A stretch of 7,921 bases of DNA from QQUD01 sp039029915 (GCA_039029915.1 JBCCFD010000386.1:1-7921), one strand, 5' to 3'. Shown: positions 1-6,061, numbered from the stretch's first letter. Numbers and translations are program-made. The notes: generated by a model from the sequence alone, not told the origin.

Positions 1-204
1 CTAGACGCCCAATCAACCCCACATTCAAATTGGCGCGGTGTTATTGAACATCTACCTACAGGGAAAAAGCAGTCGATTAATCAAATAGAAGACCTTTTAA
101 ATTTTATCCATCTCTACCTTGATGAGAATCAGCCAAAAATTCAGGCACCATTAAAATTCAGGCATTGGGTCAAAAGAATTCTATTTCAAAAGAGCAATGA
201 GTAA
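1..204 (+). CDS. 3' end of an unrecognised gene (partial)
   Basis: The first reading frame is open from base 1 to a TAA at 202-204, giving a 67-residue C-terminal tail with no visible start, so the gene begins before the window. The tail reads sensibly as protein: a W-R-G-V-I-E-H strand-like segment near residue 11, then an amphipathic stretch (QIEDLLNFIHLYLDE) and a basic end (RHWVKRILFQKSNE). I do not recognise the family. Its last 8 bases overlap the start of the DUF4255 gene at 197, which suggests cotranscription and possibly translational coupling. It may be a regulator or accessory protein of the injection system, but nothing in the visible part shows this. Confidence 0.6.
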   Translation, partial: LDAQSTPHSNWRGVIEHLPTGKKQSINQIEDLLNFIHLYLDENQPKIQAPLKFRHWVKRILFQKSNE

Positions 205-760
205 CTATAAAGTCATCTCTAGAACTGGACATACGCTAAGGCAAACGCTTCTCAAAGCGTTTAAAAACGATCGGGAGCTTGGCATTCAAGGTGAACAAGC
301 CATTAGCTTTGAAAATCCGACTGAAGCGGCAAAGCAATCATCGAACCAGCTCTCTATCTGGCTTTATCACATTGTTGAAAATGGGTTCGCTAAAAATCAA
401 CCTATGCGGCGACGGCCTGATGGGAGCGGGCAGTTCCCACCGCTAATGCTAGATTTATACTATTTGATCACCCCACTAGGCAGCGTTAGCGAAACGAACC
501 ATTTACGAATCGGTAAAATTTTGGAACTCTTTTACGACAATGCCATTCTTCATATGCATGATCCAGCATTTGATGTCGCTGAGCAGTTACGGATTGTTCT
601 ATGTACACAAACGATCGAGGAGTTGACAAGCATTTGGGACTCGCTTCAAGAGCCATATCGCTTATCGGTTTGTTATCGGGTCAGTATTACCCAAATTGAT
701 TCGAAGCGTTTGATCAATGTTGAGCCCGTGGTGGCGCGCGACGCGGAGTATGCAAGCTGA
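197..760 (+). CDS. DUF4255 / Pvc16-like tail terminator (cap) protein
   Basis: A 187-residue protein with the pattern of the DUF4255 (Pvc16 N-terminal) family: an N-terminal helix (ISRTGHTLRQTLLKAF), then a segment with LSIWLYHIVENG, a basic stretch (PMRRRPDG), and the hydrophobic core PPLMLDLYYLITPLG that is typical of the family, followed by helices around residues 95-150. In characterised eCIS, Pvc16/Afp16-type proteins form a hexameric cap that ends the tube and sheath and sets particle length. The length is normal for the short form of the family. The ATG overlaps the upstream gene by 8 bases and no strong ribosome-binding site is present, so re-initiation by ribosomes from upstream is likely. 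The stop overlaps the next start (TGATG). The family call is strong; the capping role is inferred from homologues. Confidence 0.88.
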   Translation: MSNYKVISRTGHTLRQTLLKAFKNDRELGIQGEQAISFENPTEAAKQSSNQLSIWLYHIVENGFAKNQPMRRRPDGSGQFPPLMLDLYYLITPLGSVSETNHLRIGKILELFYDNAILHMHDPAFDVAEQLRIVLCTQTIEELTSIWDSLQEPYRLSVCYRVSITQIDSKRLINVEPVVARDAEYAS

Positions 761-1422
761 TGCAGATTCTTGAAAAACGCCCGCTAAAAGCTATTCTGAT
801 ATTCGATCTAATCGATGCCTTCCAGCAAGATTTGAAGATGAAAGGAATGACCCCTCGCCCCAGAGGAGAAACAAAAATATTTGCGCTTGGTGAACTCAAC
901 GGCCGTTCCTTGGCACCGTTCCCCAATCCAATTGAGCTCATAACGGTGCAAAACAGCTCTGGCTACCGTCTCTTTTTTGGTAAAGTCAAGCTGCAAGACG
1001 GCCGTTTACGCAATCGGTATTTACAGAATAAAAAGCACAGACTGCGAGTTGTCAATCCACACTATCAGTCGCTTGAGATCGATGTGACCTTGCCCCAACC
1101 TAACCAGCCGCTCAGCGTTAAACTAATGCCCGGCTACGCTTACAGCTTTCCAACCGCGGCTAACTTTAGCCCCACCCTTATTCGAGGAGTCATTCATAAT
1201 CCCAATGGAAATGGGGTCGCCCATGCAAAAGTAAAGCTGGGTTCACAAACCTATCAAACGGATGAGACGGGGCAGTGGGTGTTTGTGGTTCCCAAATCGG
1301 AGCCAGCTGGGCAAAAGTCGATTCGGGTCACCTTCCCAGATAAATCAACCCGCACCATCAAAGTAGAAATGGCGCACGACGCCACAAACACCGTTCCAGC
1401 AACGGTCTGGCATTCATCATAA
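760..1422 (+). CDS. eCIS-associated protein with carboxypeptidase-regulatory-like domain
   Basis: A 220-residue protein with no signal peptide or membrane segment. Residues 1-135 are a poorly recognisable, beta-rich region. Residues 141-200 look like a carboxypeptidase-regulatory-like / Ig-type beta-sandwich: I-R-G-V-I at 141-145, P-N-G-N-G at 148-152, A-K-V-K-L at 156-160, and the family hallmark T-D-E-T-G-Q-W near 167-173 followed by a V-F-V-V-P strand. Such domains are non-catalytic and usually structural or adhesive. The start codon shares one base with the preceding stop (TGATG), and GGAG at 744-747 may serve as ribosome-binding site, so it is probably made with the DUF4255 cap protein. 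I infer a collar, cap or surface-decoration role at the distal end of the tail, but no specific function is proven. Confidence 0.75.
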   Translation: MQILEKRPLKAILIFDLIDAFQQDLKMKGMTPRPRGETKIFALGELNGRSLAPFPNPIELITVQNSSGYRLFFGKVKLQDGRLRNRYLQNKKHRLRVVNPHYQSLEIDVTLPQPNQPLSVKLMPGYAYSFPTAANFSPTLIRGVIHNPNGNGVAHAKVKLGSQTYQTDETGQWVFVVPKSEPAGQKSIRVTFPDKSTRTIKVEMAHDATNTVPATVWHSS

Positions 1423-1493
1423 TGATTGATGACCAGCAAACAAAAATTTTTGATTGAGCAATCATCCATATAGATATTTATTTCCGTTCACAT

Positions 1494-1503
1494 AACGGCC
1501 GTT
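1494..1503. repeat. Iterated palindrome AACGGCCGTT (intergenic copy)
   Basis: A perfect 10-bp palindrome and the only non-coding member of a set sharing the core ACGGCCGT. Other cores lie at 899-906, 998-1005, 3058-3065, 4009-4016, 4090-4097, 4871-4878, 6305-6312 and 7429-7436. Eight of the nine are followed by T. Random sequence of this length would give about 0.1 copies of a given 8-mer. Confidence 0.85.
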
Positions 1504-1505
1504 TT

Positions 1506-1533
1506 GCCACCCGGCGCTTCTTAAAAAGGTGGC
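1506..1533 (+). promoter_or_regulatory. Hairpin in the 5' leader of sheath 1
   Basis: GCCACC at 1506-1511 is perfectly complementary to GGTGGC at 1528-1533, with a 16-nt loop that includes an A run. No T tract follows, so it is not an intrinsic terminator. It lies about 20 nt before the Shine-Dalgarno site of sheath 1 and could stabilise the mRNA or influence translation. The loop is long, so the fold may be only marginally stable. Confidence 0.35.
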
Positions 1534-1552
1534 TCTTAATTTGACTGGCATG

Positions 1553-1560
1553 AAGGAGGT
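1553..1560 (+). promoter_or_regulatory. Strong Shine-Dalgarno site of sheath 1
   Basis: AAGGAGGT is a near-perfect complement of the 3' end of 16S rRNA, 5 nt before the ATG at 1566. It is the best ribosome-binding site in the window and fits the high copy number of sheath subunits per particle. Confidence 0.8.
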
Positions 1561-1565
1561 ACACG

Positions 1566-3155
1566 ATGCCTGAATATTTGGCACCCGGTGTCTACGTCGA
1601 GGAGGTTTCCTCAGGTGCAAAACCCATCGAAGGGGTAAGCACCAGTACGGCTGGGTTTGTAGGTTTGGCAGAGCGCGGGCCTGAATCCCCACAATTTATC
1701 ACGAGCTGGACGGAATTCCAGCGTATTTATGGTGGATATGTTCCCAATCAATCCTATTTAGCTTATGCAGTTGAAGGCTTTTTCATCAATGGGGGGCAAC
1801 GATGTTTTGTCACCCGGGTTGTTGCCAAAGATGCCAAACGCGCCCAAAAAACGATCAACAAATTAACCATTGCCGCCATTGGCAGAGGTCAAGCTGGCGC
1901 AGAAATCACGGTGACTGTTGCGCCAGCATCACAGCCCAATCAGCAAAAGCTAACCGTCCAGTATGGAGAAATCGTTGAAGTTTATGACAATTTGACGCAT
2001 ACGGCTGGGGCCACAAATAACATAGCTACCACACTTAATAATGCCTCTAATTTAGTACGAGCTTGGTGGGCCAAGGATCAAGACCCAGAAAAATTAAAAG
2101 AAAGCACATTAGACAATAACACCGGCGAATATAAAGGCTCACCGCTTGGTGGTAAAGACCTTGATGGCAAATTGGCCGTTGATATGGATGCATTCGTTGG
2201 CTACGATACGCCCGTCCCGCTTTCGGTTGAAGTGGATACAAAAGGAACACCAAAAGATAAAACCGATGACGGTACTCCTGTTGTTACGAACGCGCCCAAC
2301 GAAGAGTTCGGTCGGTCTAGTGGGTTAATGGGATTATCATTAATTGATGAAATCGCCTTACTCGTCGTGCCAGATGAAGTAGATGAAACCCAATTCCCAA
2401 ACAATGCGCTCACGCTCAAAGTCGTTGAGCAATGTCAAGCCTTAAAAGATCGGTTTGCCATTGTTTCAGCCCCACAGGGTGCTGTTGGTAAAGTGACGGA
2501 TCTTCGACCTCCTTTAGATACAACCTACGCTGGTTTTTATTTCCCGTGGATAAAAATCTTTGACCCTTCAATCAACAGCATGCGCCTGATCCCGTCAACC
2601 GGACATATCGCCGGCATTTTTGCCCGTACTGATATCGAGCGCGGCGTTCATAAAGCACCCGCCAACGAAGTTGTTCGTGGTGCCGTTGATTTACAGGCGC
2701 CTGTTACCAAAGGAATGCAAGACCTGCTGAACCCCCGTCACGTCAACTGCATGCGAGACTTCCGCAGCGATGGCCGAGGCATCCGCTTATGGGGTGCCCG
2801 CACGATGTCGAGCGACCCAGAATGGAAGTATGTCAATGTACGCCGCCTCTTTATGTTTGTTGAGGAATCGATCGATGAAGGAACACAGTGGGTGGTTTTT
2901 GAACCGAATGATGACGCCACCTGGGCCAAAATTCGTCGGGTTGTGACAGATTTCTTGATTAGCGTTTGGCGCAGCGGCGCCCTGATGGGCCTAACCCAAG
3001 ATGAGGCCTTTTTTGTGCGATGTGACCGCACCACAATGACCCAAAACGATATTGACAACGGCCGTTTAGTTTGCGTCATCGGGATTGCCCCCGTGAAGCC
3101 AGCCGAATTTGTCATCTTCCGTATCAGCCAAAAGACAGCCGAAGCACCGGCATAA
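1566..3155 (+). CDS. Contractile tail sheath protein 1 (Pvc2/Afp2-like)
   Basis: A 529-residue sheath subunit. The N-terminus has the sheath signature APGVYVEEVSSG followed by T-A-G-F-V-G-L-A-E-R-G-P and Y-L-A-Y-A-V-E-G-F-F-I-N-G-G. The C-terminal core has LWGARTMSSDPEW at 408-420, VNVRRL, a WVVFEPND segment, DEAFFVRCD and a final EFVIFRI strand. In eCIS these subunits polymerise around the inner tube and contract to drive it into the target; the terminal strands exchange between neighbours. Two features common in sheaths are weak or absent: the SSPG-x-WG segment (here AAIGRGQAGAE at 103-113) and the GGxDG motif. Instead, about 190-245 is a hydrophilic region rich in D, K and T. A strong ribosome-binding site fixes the start. 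Tube 1 follows after 15 bp. Confidence 0.97.
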   Translation: MPEYLAPGVYVEEVSSGAKPIEGVSTSTAGFVGLAERGPESPQFITSWTEFQRIYGGYVPNQSYLAYAVEGFFINGGQRCFVTRVVAKDAKRAQKTINKLTIAAIGRGQAGAEITVTVAPASQPNQQKLTVQYGEIVEVYDNLTHTAGATNNIATTLNNASNLVRAWWAKDQDPEKLKESTLDNNTGEYKGSPLGGKDLDGKLAVDMDAFVGYDTPVPLSVEVDTKGTPKDKTDDGTPVVTNAPNEEFGRSSGLMGLSLIDEIALLVVPDEVDETQFPNNALTLKVVEQCQALKDRFAIVSAPQGAVGKVTDLRPPLDTTYAGFYFPWIKIFDPSINSMRLIPSTGHIAGIFARTDIERGVHKAPANEVVRGAVDLQAPVTKGMQDLLNPRHVNCMRDFRSDGRGIRLWGARTMSSDPEWKYVNVRRLFMFVEESIDEGTQWVVFEPNDDATWAKIRRVVTDFLISVWRSGALMGLTQDEAFFVRCDRTTMTQNDIDNGRLVCVIGIAPVKPAEFVIFRISQKTAEAPA

Positions 3156-3160
3156 GTGGA

Positions 3161-3173
3161 GGAATAGCTCATG
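3161..3173 (+). repeat. 13-bp direct repeat at the tube 1 start (copy 1)
   Basis: GGAATAGCTCATG covers the end of the Shine-Dalgarno region (GGAGG at 3158-3162, 8 nt before the start) and the ATG of tube 1. An identical copy lies at 3602-3614 at the start of sheath 2, exactly 441 bp away. Confidence 0.8.
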
Positions 3174-3608
3174 GCCGCAACAGGCGATCGCAATGATCCT
3201 TATGGCGCCTTCAACTTTTTAGTTGAGATTGACGGCGTCACCGTCGCTGGTTTTTCAGAAGCCAGCGGTTTAAATAATGAAACTGATATTGTGGAGTACC
3301 GCAACGGCAACGAGGACATCACCGTCCGCAAGCTGCCCGGACTCAAAAAATTCACCAACATCTCTCTCAAGCGGGGCTTTACAGACAGCAAAGATTTGTG
3401 GAATTGGCGCAAGATGGTGCTGGATGGCAAAACCCAGCGTAAATCTGGCTCGATTGTTTTATTAAACGAGGCGCGAGAACCGGCGCTCCGCTGGAACTTC
3501 CGTGAAGGGTGGCCCAGCAAGCTAGAAGGGCCCAGCCTAAACGCCAAAAGCAGCGAAGTCGCTATCGAAACATTAGAGATCGCGTGCGAAGATATACAAA
3601 TGGAATAG
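3171..3608 (+). CDS. Inner tube protein 1 (Pvc1/Pvc5-like, gp19 family)
   Basis: A 145-residue protein of the phage tail tube (T4 gp19-like) family, at the usual family length. It has the N-terminal pattern R-N-D-P-Y-G-A-F-N-F-L-V-E-I-D-G, then V-A-G-F-S-E-A-S-G-L (about 24-34), the strand K-F-T-N-I-S-L-K-R-G-F-T-D (about 60-72), W-N-W near 77-79, and the closing A-I-E-T-L-E-I-A strand. Subunits form hexameric rings that stack into the rigid inner tube delivered on contraction. It follows its partner sheath by 15 bp with a GGAGG ribosome-binding site and is followed by sheath 2 after only 3 bp, so coupled translation is likely. The second tube protein at 5298 has the same fold signatures but differs clearly in sequence, especially in the C-terminal half. 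Confidence 0.96.
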   Translation: MAATGDRNDPYGAFNFLVEIDGVTVAGFSEASGLNNETDIVEYRNGNEDITVRKLPGLKKFTNISLKRGFTDSKDLWNWRKMVLDGKTQRKSGSIVLLNEAREPALRWNFREGWPSKLEGPSLNAKSSEVAIETLEIACEDIQME

Positions 3609-3614
3609 CTCATG
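3602..3614 (+). repeat. 13-bp direct repeat at the sheath 2 start (copy 2)
   Basis: The second copy of GGAATAGCTCATG contains the TAG stop of tube 1 and the ATG of sheath 2. It lacks the GGAGG present at copy 1, leaving sheath 2 with a weak ribosome-binding site. Together the two copies bracket the tube 1 gene. Confidence 0.8.
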
Positions 3615-5285
3615 TTGGCACAGCAGACCCCAGGCGTTTACGTCCACTGGCTTGACAATCGCAATCGCAATCTTGCGGCCTTGCGTACAGACATTGCGGC
3701 CTTTATTGGCATTGCTGAACGGGGTCCTGTGCAGACACCAACCAAAGTCGAAAGCTGGGTGCAGTTCACGTCCATCTTTGGTGGACACATCCCGCAGGGG
3801 TATTTAGCCTACGCGGTGGAAGGTTTTTTTGAAAATGGTGGGCGCACCTGTTGGATTGTGCGCGTTGCCAGAAATGAGCCTTCTGCCATTGACGCGGCAT
3901 CGTCTGCCAAAGCATTGCTCAAAGTTGGCAATGAGTATGGCCTGATCGAAGCCAGCTCACCAGGCAGCTGGGGGCAACAGCTTTTACTGACCTGCCGCCG
4001 TAAGGGAGACGGCCGTTTTGACCTAACTGTTCAGCTCCCTTCTGGCATTCAAGAAGTTTGGCGTAACTTAACCTTAACAGCTGAAGAAAACGGCCGTTTT
4101 ATCCAAACCCTGTTTAATCACCCGACCAACGGCTCACAGCTCCTGCAAGCCACACGTGAAACGGCTTCATTAACTTTTGATCGCCGCTTGCCCTTGCTTG
4201 ACATGAGCGAACAGCGCGTTGCTCAACAGTGGTTGAGCGGCGGCAGTGATGGGTTAACGGGCTTAACCGTTACCCACTTTACAGGGCGCTCTACGGGGCT
4301 TGATTATGAGTGGGGGCTGCAGACGCTTGAGGTCATTGATGAGATTGGTCTCGTGGCCATACCGGACCTCATGCCAAAGGATGAACAGTTGCCCCTGCCA
4401 ACGCCAAAGCGGCCGGTGCGTTGTGATAATTTATCGACAACAGACCCACCAGCGGCTTCTGAACCTGGCTTGACGTTCCCGCCAGCCTTTAATGTTGAGG
4501 AACAGCGTGAGATTGTTGAGCAGCTGATTCAACATTGTCAAAAGATGCGGGATCGCGTGGCCATAGTAGACATGCCGCCCCACCTGCAAAAGCCAATGGC
4601 CATGCGGGCTTGGCGCAATCAGTTTGATTCTGCTTTTATGGCCGTTTATACCCCCTGGCTCAAAGTGCCAGACCCGACTCGGCTAGACGGCAAGCTTTTA
4701 CGCTCAGTACCACCTAGCGGTGCCGTGACTGGTATTTATGCCCGGTCCGACACCCACACCGGCGTCTACAAAGCCCCCGCCAATGAACCCCTCTACGGCG
4801 TGAAGGATTTGCAGCTCATCATCAATGATGTTTATCACGGTGAGCTTAATCAGGCCGGTGTGAACGTGATACGGCCGTATAATGGCTTACAGTTTCGCAT
4901 CGTTGGCGCCAGAACAATGTCTAGCGACCCCGAATGGCGCTACATTAATGTGCGCCGATTGGTCAACATGATTGCTGAGTCGCTAGAAAGCCAGATGCAG
5001 TGGACCGTCTTTGAACCAAACTCACCTGCACTTTGGCGCGACATGGATCGCATCGTCAGGACATTTTTAGACCAGCTCTGGCAAGCCGGTTACCTCGAGG
5101 GCGCTACGGCAGACGATGCCTTTTTCGTACGCTGCGACGACACAACAAATCCACCTTATGAAAAAGACCAAGGGCGCGTTATTTGTGAAATCGGCCTGCA
5201 ACCGCCGATTCCGGCTGAATTTGTGATTGTCAAAATTGGCCGGACAGAAGGCGGCATTGAGCTTTTGGAAACAAACACAGCATAA
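3612..5285 (+). CDS. Contractile tail sheath protein 2 (Pvc3/Pvc4-like)
   Basis: A 557-residue sheath subunit, paralogous to sheath 1. It has TPGVYVHWLDNRNRN at the N-terminus (where most sheaths have VYVEE), A-A-F-I-G-I-A-E-R-G-P, the canonical A-S-S-P-G-S-W-G at 114-121, G-G-S-D-G at 210-214, VGARTMSSDPEW at 431-442, DDAFFVRCD, and a terminal EFVIVKI strand. A proline-rich insert with ten prolines lies at 255-291, between the AIPDLM strand and the helix that starts EEQREIVEQLIQ. A threefold hexamer (CAATCG, CAATCG, CAATCT; 3656-3673) encodes the N-R-N-R-N segment. Sheath paralogues in eCIS often share one particle, with one forming the bulk and another sitting at the baseplate or in contact with it. 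Which one is major here cannot be read from the sequence. The ribosome-binding site is weak and tube 1 ends 3 bp upstream, so coupling is likely. Confidence 0.96.
   Translation: MLAQQTPGVYVHWLDNRNRNLAALRTDIAAFIGIAERGPVQTPTKVESWVQFTSIFGGHIPQGYLAYAVEGFFENGGRTCWIVRVARNEPSAIDAASSAKALLKVGNEYGLIEASSPGSWGQQLLLTCRRKGDGRFDLTVQLPSGIQEVWRNLTLTAEENGRFIQTLFNHPTNGSQLLQATRETASLTFDRRLPLLDMSEQRVAQQWLSGGSDGLTGLTVTHFTGRSTGLDYEWGLQTLEVIDEIGLVAIPDLMPKDEQLPLPTPKRPVRCDNLSTTDPPAASEPGLTFPPAFNVEEQREIVEQLIQHCQKMRDRVAIVDMPPHLQKPMAMRAWRNQFDSAFMAVYTPWLKVPDPTRLDGKLLRSVPPSGAVTGIYARSDTHTGVYKAPANEPLYGVKDLQLIINDVYHGELNQAGVNVIRPYNGLQFRIVGARTMSSDPEWRYINVRRLVNMIAESLESQMQWTVFEPNSPALWRDMDRIVRTFLDQLWQAGYLEGATADDAFFVRCDDTTNPPYEKDQGRVICEIGLQPPIPAEFVIVKIGRTEGGIELLETNTA
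4087..4100. repeat. Iterated palindrome, longest copy (14 bp)
   Basis: AAAACGGCCGTTTT is a perfect 14-bp palindrome within sheath 2, where AAC GGC CGT encodes N-G-R. It contains the ACGGCCGT core repeated across the window. Confidence 0.85.
4869..4880. repeat. Iterated palindrome in a second reading frame
   Basis: ATACGGCCGTAT is a perfect 12-bp palindrome read here as ATA CGG CCG TAT (I-R-P-Y), a different frame from the usual x-G-R copies. This argues that DNA sequence rather than protein sequence is conserved. Confidence 0.8.
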
Positions 5286-5297
5286 AAAGGGAAACTT

Positions 5298-5747
5298 ATG
5301 GCAGAAACAGGAAATCGGCCGGACCCATTTATGGCATTCCGCTTTGAAATCAAAATTGATGGTCTCTCCGCTGGTGGATTTAGCGAATGCTCTGGGCTAA
5401 CGCTGGAAACAGAAATCAAAGATTTTGAGGAAGGCGGTCAAAATCGATACGTTCATAAGTTTCCTACCCGCACCAAACAAACAAACATCACCCTAAAGCG
5501 TGGCGTTACAGACAAGAAAATGTGGGATTGGTATATGGACATTGTCAATGGACAAATAACGCCAACCTCTTACAAAAGCGGGTCTATCCTTGTCTATGAT
5601 CCATCCGGCGGTCAGGTGGTGATGGAGTGGCAATTTAGCCGGGCCTTTCCTTGCAAATGGAGCGGGCCTGAACTTGACGCCAAACAGAGCAACGTGGCCG
5701 TTGAAACATTTGAACTATGCCACCACGGCTTGACTCGGCGCAAATAA
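5298..5747 (+). CDS. Inner tube protein 2 (Pvc1/Pvc5-like, gp19 family)
   Basis: A 149-residue tube protein, paralogous to tube 1. The shared pattern is R-P-D-P-F-M-A-F-R-F-E-I-K-I-D-G, A-G-G-F-S-E-C-S-G-L, the T-N-I-T-L-K-R-G-V-T-D strand, and W-x-W before a K-S-G-S-I-L-V-Y-D segment; it closes with V-A-V-E-T-F-E-L-C-H-H-G and a basic tail. The Y-D-P-S-G-G turn and the E-L-C-H-H-G ending resemble the Pvc1-type tube more than tube 1 does. A Shine-Dalgarno AAGGGA at 5287-5292 fixes the start, 12 bp after sheath 2. In PVC-like particles one tube paralogue makes most of the tube and the other makes the ring or rings on the baseplate; I infer the same split here without knowing which is which. 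Confidence 0.96.
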   Translation: MAETGNRPDPFMAFRFEIKIDGLSAGGFSECSGLTLETEIKDFEEGGQNRYVHKFPTRTKQTNITLKRGVTDKKMWDWYMDIVNGQITPTSYKSGSILVYDPSGGQVVMEWQFSRAFPCKWSGPELDAKQSNVAVETFELCHHGLTRRK

Positions 5748-5782
5748 ATTCATAGCAATACCCAATCAATAAAAAATAATCA

Positions 5783-5846
5783 CTGGCGTTACGCACCGCG
5801 AACTTGTCAAAAGAGAGCATCTCACAAGTACCTTGCCTAAGGCCAG
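5783..5846. repeat. Highly self-complementary 64-bp element between tube 2 and Pvc6-like genes
   Basis: Three nested stems can be drawn. The outer arms CTGGCGTTACGCA (5783-5795) and TGCCTAAGGCCAG (5834-5846) pair at 11 of 13 positions; the mismatches are G-G and C-C. Inside, ACTTGT (5802-5807) pairs with ACAAGT (5824-5829), and GAGA (5813-5816) pairs with TCTC (5820-5823) around a GCA loop. No T tract follows, so it is not an intrinsic terminator. The 111-bp gap is unusual in a block where other gaps after the leader are 3-22 bp. It could be a dispersed REP/MITE-like element or a structured mRNA segment that sets downstream expression. Confidence 0.6.
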
Positions 5847-5858
5847 CCATCTACTCTC

Positions 5859-6041
5859 ATGTCTATTTATATTCAGAAAATGACAGACGATGTCACCTTG
5901 CTTGATGGCGACATGCCGTTAAGCCCGAAACAGATAGAACAGCTTGTCGCCCTCATTTTGCGACGACTTGAGCAAAATCAAGAAACGAAAAACGCGCATC
6001 AAGAAATGACGCAGCTCCGGTCAAGTGCGCGACCAGAATAA
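5859..6041 (+). CDS. Small Pvc6-like protein (DUF5908 type)
   Basis: A 60-residue protein. The opening M-S-I-Y-I-Q-K-M resembles the short N-terminal strand (M-P-I-E-I-x-x-L) of DUF5908 proteins, which lie between the second tube gene and the LysM gene in eCIS loci. Residues 22-45 (LSPKQIEQLVALILRRLEQN) form an amphipathic helix, and the tail is polar and probably disordered. The size and position fit Pvc6/Afp6, a small component whose exact role in the particle is poorly defined. No good ribosome-binding site precedes the ATG; the nearest AAGG (5839-5842) is in the 3' arm of the folded element. A second in-frame ATG at 5880 is possible but would lose the conserved N-terminal strand. The call rests on position, length and a short motif. 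Confidence 0.7.
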   Translation: MSIYIQKMTDDVTLLDGDMPLSPKQIEQLVALILRRLEQNQETKNAHQEMTQLRSSARPE

Positions 6042-6061
6042 AAAGAGCGGGAATAAGAATC

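Larger units (their letters stand above)
1423..1565 (+). promoter_or_regulatory. Leader region before the sheath operon (weak promoter candidate)
   Basis: This 143-bp gap separates the cap genes from the first sheath gene and is the longest non-coding stretch in the window. It is A+T-rich at 1441-1490. A weak sigma-70-like pair can be drawn (TTGATT at 1450-1455, GATATT at 1473-1478, 17-bp spacing), but neither hexamer is a good match. A 7-bp inverted repeat (ATGATTG at 1422-1428, CAATCAT at 1459-1465) has a long loop and no following T run, so it is a poor terminator. Position and Shine-Dalgarno strength suggest extra expression of the abundant sheath and tube proteins starts here; this is inference. 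Confidence 0.3.

Noticed and set aside
1422..1465. Inverted repeat ATGATTG/CAATCAT as a terminator for the cap genes
   Set aside because: The loop is 30 nt, the stem is A+T-rich and no T tract follows the second arm. It is not a credible intrinsic terminator.
3184..3191. One copy of GCGATCGC, the cyanobacterial HIP1 octamer
   Set aside because: Only one copy was seen; a HIP1-rich cyanobacterial genome would usually show several in 8 kb. It does not support a cyanobacterial host.
2738..3193. Long open frame on the minus strand (151 codons)
   Set aside because: It lies entirely opposite the conserved C-terminal core of sheath 1 and the start of tube 1. Its translation shows no recognisable pattern, so it is a shadow frame.
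3200..3613. Minus-strand open frame of 137 codons opposite tube 1
   Set aside because: Tube 1 is a clear family member over the same bases, and the antisense translation shows no domain pattern and no convincing ribosome-binding site was noted.
3656..3673. Three tandem hexamers (CAATCG, CAATCG, CAATCT) as a phase-variation repeat
   Set aside because: The unit is a multiple of three, so copy changes would not shift frame, and three copies are too few to be notably unstable. Noted only as part of sheath 2.
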